A stretch of 5,396 nt of DNA from UBA1724 sp051884615 (GTDB lineage Bacteria > Verrucomicrobiota > Lentisphaeria > Oligosphaerales > Oligosphaeraceae), in assembly GCA_051884615.1 (NCBI GenBank), contig JBJEVT010000007.1, forward strand, positions 1 through 5,396, given 5' to 3'. The position numbers and the translations under genes are program-made. The notes beneath the pieces are model-generated. The model made no database searches, was not told the DNA's origin, and was given only the letters and a program-made list of their open reading frames with translations. Below, piece by piece: positions 1 through 5,333 of the stretch. Each line of letters starts with the position of its first letter. Positions within the stretch are counted from its first letter, which is position 1.

Positions 1-55
1 TGGCGATGATGGCGATGACCACCAGCAGTTCGATGAGGGTGAACGACTTTTTCAT
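1..55 (-). CDS. Type IV pilin-like (prepilin) protein, N-terminus only
   Basis: Only the first 18 codons lie in the window; the gene runs off the left edge. They read MKKSFTLIELLVVIAIIA, a class III signal: a short basic leader, then the FTLIE motif and a hydrophobic helix. Proteins with this start are processed by prepilin peptidase and assembled into type IV pili or type II secretion pseudopili. In the PVC group, large families of such proteins are also thought to serve other surface roles. The residue before the cleavage-site Phe is Ser, where most bacteria have Gly; Lentisphaerota prepilins often lack that Gly. The start is supported by AAAGGG four bases upstream (65..60) and by its own promoter. 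The specific family cannot be told without the C-terminal part. Confidence 0.85.
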   Translation of the reverse strand, partial: MKKSFTLIELLVVIAIIA

Positions 56-59
56 AGAT

Positions 60-65
60 CCCTTT
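60..65 (-). promoter_or_regulatory. Ribosome binding site of the prepilin gene
   Basis: AAAGGG on the minus strand, four bases before the ATG at 55. It is a modest Shine-Dalgarno match with slightly short spacing. It stands out because none of the seven rightward genes in this window has such a site. Confidence 0.5.
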
Positions 66-172
66 GGTGAGGTGAAGTGTGATAGAGAATACAGAACGTC
101 AGCGATAGGGAAAGCGGAGAGGAGGCGCCCTGGGGCGTGTGTCGCCGTGAGGGCAATCCCAACATTCAGGAA

Positions 173-200
173 ATTATAGGAAATAAATCCGGAAAAACAA
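173..200 (-). promoter_or_regulatory. Sigma-70-type promoter of the prepilin gene
   Basis: On the minus strand, TTGTTT (200..195) is followed by a 16-base spacer and a perfect TATAAT (178..173). Transcription would start near 166, giving a leader of about 110 nt before the prepilin ATG. The stretch is AT-rich against a very GC-rich background and lies just beyond the tRNA terminator, so the prepilin gene seems to be transcribed independently of the tRNA. I saw only a short GGCG/CGCC hairpin in the leader and no recognisable riboswitch. Confidence 0.6.
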
Positions 201-211
201 GACTTCCGGGC

Positions 212-249
212 AAAAAAAATCTCCCGGGAGGCGTGAACCTCTCGGGAGA
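212..249 (-). terminator. Rho-independent terminator of the initiator tRNA gene
   Basis: On the minus strand the hairpin arms are TCTCCCG and CGGGAGA (7 bp), then one A/C mismatch, then GAGG/CCTC (4 bp) around the six-base loop TTCACG. The stem is followed directly by eight T residues (219..212). It begins about 10 bases after the encoded CCA end of the tRNA, as expected for a monocistronic tRNA gene. It also insulates the prepilin promoter that follows. Confidence 0.9.
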
Positions 250-259
250 CGTCGGAAAT

Positions 260-337
260 TGGTAGCGGGAGGGGGATTTGAACCACCCAACCTTTAGGTT
301 ATGGGCCTAACGAGCTACCAGGTTGCTCCATCCCGCA
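260..337 (-). tRNA. Initiator tRNA-Met (anticodon CAU), with encoded CCA
   Basis: The minus strand folds as a cloverleaf of 78 nt including CCA. The acceptor stem GCGGGA/TCCCGC is preceded by an unpaired 1-72 position (U opposite U), the mark of a bacterial initiator needed for formylation. The D arm carries the initiator pair A11-U24 and the loop AACCTGGTA. The anticodon CAU lies at 303..301, and the T loop reads TTCAAAT. Departures from the norm: position 33 is C (304) instead of the near-universal U; the anticodon stem TTAGG/CCTAA keeps only two of the three G-C pairs (29-41 is A-U); and the T stem reads GGGTGG against CCCCC, so one U (285) is bulged or the variable loop is one base longer with a mismatch. 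Elongator tRNA-Met is excluded by the 1-72 mismatch and the A11-U24 pair. Confidence 0.95.
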
Positions 338-373
338 GTTGAAATGCGCTGTCATTTTCGGACAACGAGGCGT

Positions 374-401
374 ACTTTAACCCGGTTTCCGCCGATTGCA
401 A
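374..401 (-). promoter_or_regulatory. Probable promoter of the initiator tRNA gene
   Basis: On the minus strand, TTGCAA (401..396) and TAAAGT (379..374) are separated by 16 bases. The expected start near 367 would leave a 5' leader of about 30 nt for RNase P to remove. The match is good but not perfect. The assignment rests on position and on the local drop in GC content. Confidence 0.5.
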
Positions 402-475
402 GCCCGATGGTTTAGATTAAGGCGTTTTTCTCCCCTCCGCCTGGCTCACCCCGCCCATTTTCCCCCCGCCCCGCC

Positions 476-1378
476 ATGCTGAACCCCATCTTTGTCCTAG
501 GCAGCGCCAACACCGACATGACCATCCGCGGGGAGCGTCTTCCCCTGCCGGGGGAGACCATCTCCGACGGCTCCTTCCTCATGGCGGCGGGAGGCAAGGG
601 AGCCAACCAGGCGGTGGCGGTGGCGCGGCTCTATCCCCGGGGGCGCTGCGTCTTTCTGGGCAAGGTGGGAGACGACCTCTTCGGGCGGGAGACCGAGGCG
701 CGGATGAAAGCGGAGGGCATCGAGCCCCGGCTGGTGGTGGACCGGGAGCAAGCCAGCGGCACCGCCCTGATCCTGGTGGATCGCCAGGGCCAGAACTGCA
801 TCTCCGTGGCGCTGGGCGCCAACGGCACCTTCTCCCCCCGGGAGGCCCTGCAGCTCCTCCCGGATCTCTCCCGGGCCGCCGCCCTCCTCCTTCAGTTGGA
901 GACCCCCCTGGAGACCGTCCTCCAAGCCGCCCGGGCCGCCCGGCAGGCGGGGGTGCCCGTCCTGCTGAATCCCGCGCCCGCCCGGGAACTTCCCCCGGAG
1001 CTCTATCCCCTGCTGGACTGGATCACCCCCAACGAGAACGAGGCCCGGCAGCTCACCGGCATCCCCGTGGAGGACGAGGAGAGCGCCGCCCGGGCGGCGG
1101 CGGTCCTCCAGGCCCGGGGCGTCCCCCATGTGCTCATCACCCTGGGAAGCCGGGGATGCTGGTGCAGCGCCACCGGGCGGCTCCATCCCGCCCGGAAGGT
1201 GGATGCCGTGGACTGCGTGGCCGCGGGGGACACCTTCAACGGCGCCTTCGCGGTGGCCCTGGCGGAATCCCGGCCCTGGGAGGACGCCATCGCCTTCGCC
1301 CAGGAGGCGGCCGCCATCTCCGTCACCCGTCCCGGCGCCCAGCCCTCCATTCCCCGGAGGGACGAGCTTTCCTGCTGA
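476..1378 (+). CDS. rbsK: Ribokinase (PfkB family carbohydrate kinase)
   Basis: Phosphorylates D-ribose at O5 with ATP, giving ribose 5-phosphate for the pentose phosphate pathway and nucleotide synthesis; cytoplasmic. The 300-residue protein is close to the E. coli enzyme in length. It opens with the PfkB strand and SANTDMTI (10-17), where N12 and D14 fit the ribose-binding positions. GGKGANQA (39-46) is the first PfkB signature. TPNENEA (184-190) contains the NxxE metal/phosphate motif. LITLGSRG (220-227) precedes the nucleotide site. DCVAAGDTFNGAF (246-258) is the second signature, with catalytic base D252. The end, GAQPSIPRRDEL, is also typical of ribokinase. The ATG aligns with the family N-terminus, but its leader is a C/T tract without a Shine-Dalgarno site. 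It is first in a rightward run, and I see no clear promoter in 338-475. Other PfkB sugar kinases are possible, but the GGKGANQ and SIP motifs favour ribokinase. No ribose transporter or rbsD lies nearby. Confidence 0.92.
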   Translation: MLNPIFVLGSANTDMTIRGERLPLPGETISDGSFLMAAGGKGANQAVAVARLYPRGRCVFLGKVGDDLFGRETEARMKAEGIEPRLVVDREQASGTALILVDRQGQNCISVALGANGTFSPREALQLLPDLSRAAALLLQLETPLETVLQAARAARQAGVPVLLNPAPARELPPELYPLLDWITPNENEARQLTGIPVEDEESAARAAAVLQARGVPHVLITLGSRGCWCSATGRLHPARKVDAVDCVAAGDTFNGAFAVALAESRPWEDAIAFAQEAAAISVTRPGAQPSIPRRDELSC

Positions 1379-1400
1379 CCCCCCTTCCGCCTGTCCCGCC

Positions 1401-1859
1401 ATGGCCCCCCTTCTCCGTCCCTGGTTCCCGCCGGCTCTTCTTTCCCTCCTGCTGACCCTGTCGCTGCTTTCCGGCTGCGGCTCCCCCGACCCCCGCCAAA
1501 TCCTGGAGGAGATGACCGCCGCCCAGCACTTTGCCGAGGGGCAGGCCCTGGAGGGGGAGCCCGAGGAGCTTCCCCTGGCCCTGTGGCACTTCGGGCAATG
1601 TCTGGCCAAAGCCGACCCGGGGACCCCGCTGGCGGACAGCGCCGCCCTGGAGCGGGAGAAGTGTCTCCAGCTCTTTCTGCGGAGCCAGGAGCAAGGCGGG
1701 GGCGCCGCCAGCCGGCGGCGGGAGCTGGAGGAGGAGAACCGGCTTCTCCGGCGGCGCAACGACGAGCTGGAGAGCTGGCTCTCCCGTCTGAAGACCGAGA
1801 ATCTCAGCCTGCGGCAAAGCCTCCTCAAGGCCCAGGAACGGATGCAGACCCCACAATGA
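1401..1859 (+). CDS. Small lipoprotein with C-terminal leucine-zipper coiled coil
   Basis: No known family recognised. The 152-residue product begins with a basic residue, a hydrophobic segment (about 12-24) and the lipobox LSGC (23-26). It should therefore be cleaved before C26 and lipid-anchored; G27 at the +2 position would allow outer-membrane sorting in a proteobacterial-type Lol system. Residues 33-95 look helical, and ALWHFGQCLAKADP (60-73) resembles one TPR-like repeat. Residues about 104-148 form a charged coiled coil with Leu at 109, 116, 123, 130 and 137 (exact heptads) and Asn at three of the intervening core positions (113, 120, 134). I chose the ATG at 1401 because it gives a complete signal peptide; the frame stays open upstream only as an overlap with rbsK. 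It starts 22 nt after rbsK and its TGA overlaps the next ATG (ATGA). No Shine-Dalgarno site is seen. Confidence 0.85.
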   Translation: MAPLLRPWFPPALLSLLLTLSLLSGCGSPDPRQILEEMTAAQHFAEGQALEGEPEELPLALWHFGQCLAKADPGTPLADSAALEREKCLQLFLRSQEQGGGAASRRRELEEENRLLRRRNDELESWLSRLKTENLSLRQSLLKAQERMQTPQ

Positions 1860-2647
1860 CCCAAGCCACCTTCACCTTCATGGGCTCCGGCACCAGCCGG
1901 GGAGTGCCCATGCTCTGCTGCGACTGCCCCGTCTGCCGCTCCCGGGATCCCAGAGACCGCCACACCCGCTCCTCCGGACTGGTCACCGCCGGAAACACCC
2001 GCATCCTCATCGACTGCGGCCCGGACCTCCGGGAACAACTCCTCCGGGAACACGTCACCTCCCTGGACGCCGTCTGCCTCACCCATCCCCACTGCGACCA
2101 TCTGGACGGGCTGGACGACCTCCAGGGCCTCACCGTCTACTCCCGCCAGGAACTCCCCTTCTACAGCTCCCCCGAGAACCTGGCCGTGGTCCACCAGCGC
2201 TTCGGCTATGTGGACCAGCTGAAAACCCAGCCGGACGGCTCCCCCCGGTGGAGCATCCCCCAGCTCTCCTACCGTCCCGTCACCGCCCCCTTCGCCGTGG
2301 GGCCCCTCACGGTGACCCCCCTGCCCTTGTTCCACGGGCGCGCCGCCACCTACGGGTATCGCATCGGGCGGCTGGCCTACCTCTGCGACTGCAGCCGGAT
2401 TCCCGAGGAGACCTTTCCCCTGCTGGAGGGGGTCACCGACGTGGTGCTGGACGCCCTGCGCTGGAAGGCCCATCCCACCCACTTCAACATCCTCCAGGCG
2501 GAGGATGCCTTCCGGCGCATCGGCGCCCGGCGGGCCTGGCTCACCCACCTCACCCACGACATCCTCTACGAGCGGGACCAGCATCTCCTGGCCCGGGGAT
2601 GCACCCTGGCCTACGACGGCCTCTCCTTCTCCTTCGACCTGGAATGA
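1856..2647 (+). CDS. PhnP-like MBL-fold metal-dependent phosphodiesterase
   Basis: A 263-residue cytoplasmic metallo-beta-lactamase-fold hydrolase of the PhnP/COG1235 type. The N-terminus has GSGTSRGVP (10-18) followed by C22-x-C24-x2-C27, the structural zinc motif of PhnP. THPHCDHLDGLDDL (76-89) holds the HxHxDH metal site (H77, H79, D81, H82). Further metal-site candidates are H160 in LFHG and D178 in LCDCSR. DALRWKAHPTHF (199-210) and LTHLTHD (229-235) are the conserved C-terminal motifs. E. coli PhnP opens 5-phosphoribosyl 1,2-cyclic phosphate in phosphonate breakdown, but many homologues lie outside phn operons and have unknown substrates. No other phn gene is visible here, so I withhold the gene name. 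The ATG at 1856 overlaps the lipoprotein stop by 4 nt and matches the family N-terminus. Its stop overlaps the next gene the same way, so translation is probably coupled on both sides. Confidence 0.88.
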   Translation: MTQATFTFMGSGTSRGVPMLCCDCPVCRSRDPRDRHTRSSGLVTAGNTRILIDCGPDLREQLLREHVTSLDAVCLTHPHCDHLDGLDDLQGLTVYSRQELPFYSSPENLAVVHQRFGYVDQLKTQPDGSPRWSIPQLSYRPVTAPFAVGPLTVTPLPLFHGRAATYGYRIGRLAYLCDCSRIPEETFPLLEGVTDVVLDALRWKAHPTHFNILQAEDAFRRIGARRAWLTHLTHDILYERDQHLLARGCTLAYDGLSFSFDLE

Positions 2648-4116
2648 CGCCCCGCCCCGCCCACGCCCCGGGGAAACCCCTCCCCTGGGAACTCCTCCTC
2701 TGCCTCTTCCTTCTCCTCCGGTGCCTCCCCTGGCTCCCGGGCGAACTCTGGTACGACGAGGTCCTCTCCCTGGATTTGTTCCTTCTGCCCAAGGACTCCC
2801 TCCTGGAGGTCTTCCGGGACTACCGGATCGCCAACAACCACATCCTCGCCAACGCCGTCCAGTGGCTCTGGCTCCGCCTTCTCCCCTTCGCCGCCGGCAG
2901 CGAGCTCCTTCTGCGGACGCCGCCCCTCCTCTTCTCCCTGGGCGCCCTCCTCCTCGTGGCGCGGCACTGGGCGCGCTGGCTGGGGCGCCCCCTCGCCCTC
3001 TGGACCGGATTCCTGCTGGCGGCCAGCCCCCTCTTCGCCGCCTTCGGCCTCTACATGCGGGGCTATCCCCTCGCCCTCTTCCTCTCCACCCTGGCCCTGA
3101 CCCTCCTCTGGGAGCGGCGGGAGAAGGGCACCCCCGCCAACGCCCTGGGGCTTTTTCTCTGCTCCCTCGCCCTGCCCCTGGTGATGCCCTCCGCCGCGCT
3201 GACCTTGCCGGCCCTCTTCCTGGCGGGGCTCCTCCTGCCGCCCCGCCCCCTCCTCTCCAAGGCGAGACTCCTCTGGCCCCTGGCGGCGGGGGGCGTCCTG
3301 GGCGGCGCCTATTATCTGACATTATGGGAGGAATTCCAGCGGGCGCGGGTGGAATCCGGGGGATGGTCCTCCGGCTGGCTGGTGGCGGGCCATCTTCTTC
3401 TGGCCTTCGGCCTCCACCTCCTTCCCGCGATTCCCCTGTGGCGGCGCGGCAAGGAGCCCGGCCCCTCCCTCGCCCTGGCGGCGGGATGCCTGGCCGCCGT
3501 CCTTCTGGCGCTGGTCACCGCCGCCCCGGGGGGGCACGCCCCCTTCCCCCGGGTCTTCCTTCCCCTTCTTCCCCTGGCCACCCTGGCCGCCGTCCTTCCC
3601 CTGAAGGAGCGCCTCCCCGGGGAGACCTTCCTTTCCCGGAGGCTCCTCGCCCTGGCCCTGCTGCCGGGCCTCCTCCTGGGCATCCTGGGCGACCGGCTGA
3701 CCCGCTGGCAGCTGTCCCGGGGAAAGACCCCGCCCCAGAACCTCCTGCAGCAATACTACCGGGGAGACGACGGCAACCGGCTCTGGACCCAAGTCCTGGC
3801 GGCGAGAATCGCGGGGGGGGAGAGCCTGCCCCCCGTGGCCGTCAACCCCACGGACTATCCCGCCTTCTCCCTCTACTGGCGCTTCCAGGGACTCCCCCTG
3901 GCGGACGAGGCCGGCCATCCCCGCGTCTTCCCCGCCAACACCCCTCCTCCGGCGCTCCTCTCCCGCGGCGCCGGCGGGCGCGAGCTCCTCCTTCTGGCCC
4001 GCAATCCCCGGGAGCTCCAGGATTTCCTGACCCTGCTGACGCTCCCGGAGGACCATCCCGCCATCCCGGAGGGCGTCCAGTCCCGCCGGACCCTCTTCCG
4101 GCTCTCCCTCCCCTAG
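2644..4116 (+). CDS. Multi-pass membrane protein, GT-C/ArnT-like glycosyltransferase
   Basis: 490 residues, with about 10-11 hydrophobic spans between residues 15 and 348 and then a soluble tail (about 350-490) that probably faces the periplasm. After the first span comes LWYDE (35-39); an Asp-Glu pair in the first outer loop is the catalytic/metal motif of the PMT/ArnT/GT39-like GT-C superfamily. NNHILAN (64-70) and YMRGYPLALFL (137-147) resemble the conserved segments that follow in this group. Such enzymes move sugars from polyprenyl-phosphate donors to lipids, glycans or proteins on the outer face of the inner membrane. The acceptor cannot be read from sequence. The ATG at 2644 overlaps the previous stop (ATGA), leaving no room for its own leader. 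The gene is very Leu-rich and its coding strand is strikingly pyrimidine-rich. An O-antigen-ligase or polymerase-like membrane protein is the main alternative, less likely given the DE motif. Confidence 0.72.
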   Translation: MTPRPAHAPGKPLPWELLLCLFLLLRCLPWLPGELWYDEVLSLDLFLLPKDSLLEVFRDYRIANNHILANAVQWLWLRLLPFAAGSELLLRTPPLLFSLGALLLVARHWARWLGRPLALWTGFLLAASPLFAAFGLYMRGYPLALFLSTLALTLLWERREKGTPANALGLFLCSLALPLVMPSAALTLPALFLAGLLLPPRPLLSKARLLWPLAAGGVLGGAYYLTLWEEFQRARVESGGWSSGWLVAGHLLLAFGLHLLPAIPLWRRGKEPGPSLALAAGCLAAVLLALVTAAPGGHAPFPRVFLPLLPLATLAAVLPLKERLPGETFLSRRLLALALLPGLLLGILGDRLTRWQLSRGKTPPQNLLQQYYRGDDGNRLWTQVLAARIAGGESLPPVAVNPTDYPAFSLYWRFQGLPLADEAGHPRVFPANTPPPALLSRGAGGRELLLLARNPRELQDFLTLLTLPEDHPAIPEGVQSRRTLFRLSLP

Positions 4117-4139
4117 CGCTCCTCCCCCTCTTCCTTCCC

Positions 4140-4364
4140 ATGCCCGACGTCGTCGTCTCCGAACTTCCCGCCGAAGCGGCACCCGCCACCCTGGAATCCG
4201 CGGGGCAGCTCCTTCTGCTGCTGGCCGTGGCCTTCCTGGCCACCCTCCTGCTTCTCTGGATGGTCATTCTCCTGGCCCGCTTCCTCCGGCGCCACGCCGT
4301 CTTCTCCCGGGAGACGGCCCAGGAGGCCGCGCCCGCCCGGGAGCCGGAGAAGAAGGACGACTGA
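4140..4364 (+). CDS. Small single-span membrane protein, unknown function
   Basis: Family not recognised. The 74-residue product has a short acidic N-terminus, one long hydrophobic span (about residues 23-48, rich in Leu) and then RFLRRH (47-52), which by the positive-inside rule places the C-terminus in the cytoplasm. The tail is charged and ends EKKDD. The general shape, one span plus a short charged tail, recalls small accessory subunits such as OadG, but no diagnostic residues support that. It begins 23 nt after the glycosyltransferase stop and ends 14 nt before rnhC. The ATG follows a pure C/T leader and lacks a Shine-Dalgarno site. The position and clean start-stop fit in the operon, plus a plausible membrane protein sequence, argue that it is real. 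Confidence 0.65.
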   Translation: MPDVVVSELPAEAAPATLESAGQLLLLLAVAFLATLLLLWMVILLARFLRRHAVFSRETAQEAAPAREPEKKDD

Positions 4365-4378
4365 CCGCCTTTTCCCCC

Positions 4379-5320
4379 ATGCCTTCCCCCTCCGCCACCC
4401 TGGTCTTCTCCCTGACTCCCCAGGAGATTCATCTGCTTGGACAACGCCTGGCAGCCAAGGGGATTCCCTTCGCCCAGGCCCCCTACGCCCACTGGCGCGC
4501 CGCCCGGGGGAAGACCAATGTCACCGCCTACCTTTCGGGGAAGACCTGTTTTCAGGGAGGCGAGGCGGAGGCATGGGTCCGGGAACTGCTGCCGGAGAAG
4601 GCGGCGGGGCTGCCCCGGCAGGAGGAGCCCTCCGCGCCGAAAGCCAGCGCCCTGGAGACGGCGTTGAAGAGCGATCCGGAGATGTTCACCCCCCACGCCG
4701 GCATTGACGAATCCGGGAAGGGGGACTTTTTCGGCCCCCTGGTGGTGGCCTGCGCCTACACCGACGCCGGCACCGCCGCCCAGCTGCTGGACGCCGGGGT
4801 GCGGGACTCCAAGGCCGTCTCCTCCGACCGCCAGATCCTGGCGCTGGAGGCCCGCATCCGGGAACTGCTGCCCAGGCGCTTCGCCCTGGTCGCCATCTCC
4901 CCGGAACGCCTGAACCAGCTCCACGCCCGGATGGGAAACCTCAACCAAATCCTGGCATGGGCCCACGCCCGGGCCCTGGAATCCCTCCTGGAAACCGCGC
5001 CGGACTGCCCCAGGGCCATCTCCGACCAGTTCGGACGGGGCGACCTGGTGCGCCGCCATCTGATGGAGCGGGGCAGGAAAATCCTGCTGGACGAACATCC
5101 CAAGGCCGAGGCCGACGTGGCCGTGGCCGCCGCCTCCATCCTGGCCCGGGCGGCTTACATTAGGGAAATCAGCCGGCTCTCCCAGGCGGCCGGGCTCCTC
5201 CTCCCCAAGGGATGCTCGGAAAAAGTCCTCTCCTGCGCCAAGGAGTTCCTGAAACTCCATCCCCGGGAGGAACTGGCCCGCTTCGCCAAACTTTTCTTCA
5301 AGACCTCCCAATCCCTCTAA
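4379..5320 (+). CDS. rnhC: Ribonuclease HIII
   Basis: Cleaves the RNA strand of RNA-DNA hybrids (R-loops, primers); cytoplasmic. The length, 313 residues, is typical. Residues 1-75 form the N-terminal substrate-binding (TBP-like) domain that separates type 3 from type 2 enzymes; KTNVTAYLSGKTCFQGG (45-61) fits it. The catalytic domain starts at HAGIDESGKGDFFGPL (106-121), the family hallmark with active-site D110 and E111 and the Lys-containing ESGKGD. RDSK (142-145) follows. D216 in SDQF and E244 in HPKAEADVAVAAASILAR (240-257) match the remaining catalytic acids. All key residues are present. HIII is best known from Firmicutes, Chlamydiae and relatives; it also occurs in other PVC bacteria. 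The ATG follows a CTTTTCCCCC leader without a Shine-Dalgarno site, 14 nt after the small membrane protein gene. Confidence 0.95.
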   Translation: MPSPSATLVFSLTPQEIHLLGQRLAAKGIPFAQAPYAHWRAARGKTNVTAYLSGKTCFQGGEAEAWVRELLPEKAAGLPRQEEPSAPKASALETALKSDPEMFTPHAGIDESGKGDFFGPLVVACAYTDAGTAAQLLDAGVRDSKAVSSDRQILALEARIRELLPRRFALVAISPERLNQLHARMGNLNQILAWAHARALESLLETAPDCPRAISDQFGRGDLVRRHLMERGRKILLDEHPKAEADVAVAAASILARAAYIREISRLSQAAGLLLPKGCSEKVLSCAKEFLKLHPREELARFAKLFFKTSQSL

Positions 5321-5333
5321 CCCCCCCGACACT

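Noticed and set aside
338..475. Search for a rightward promoter before rbsK
   Set aside because: TTGAAA (339-344) and TTGCAA (396-401) exist on the plus strand, but neither has a fair -10 at 16-18 bases, so I do not annotate one.
1128..1400. Upstream extension of the lipoprotein frame inside rbsK
   Set aside because: It would overlap rbsK by about 250 bases and bury the signal peptide and lipobox; the ATG at 1401 gives a complete lipoprotein signal.
1583..1855. Upstream extension of the PhnP-like hydrolase
   Set aside because: The extra 91 residues are low-complexity frame-shifted sequence over the lipoprotein; the family N-terminus starts at the ATG at 1856.
2248..2643. Upstream extension of the membrane glycosyltransferase frame
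   Set aside because: The added 132 residues are Pro/Arg/His-rich and out of frame with the hydrolase they overlap; the ATGA overlap at 2644 is the natural start.
497..3322. A 941-codon open frame on the minus strand
   Set aside because: It runs antisense to four well-supported genes, is made of low-complexity Gly/Arg/Pro sequence and shows no family motif. High GC content removes stop codons, so this is a shadow.
4303..4314. Perfect 12-bp palindrome TCTCCCGGGAGA, similar to the stem of the tRNA terminator
   Set aside because: It lies within the small membrane protein gene with no loop or T-tract; CCCGGG-centred palindromes are frequent by chance in this composition.
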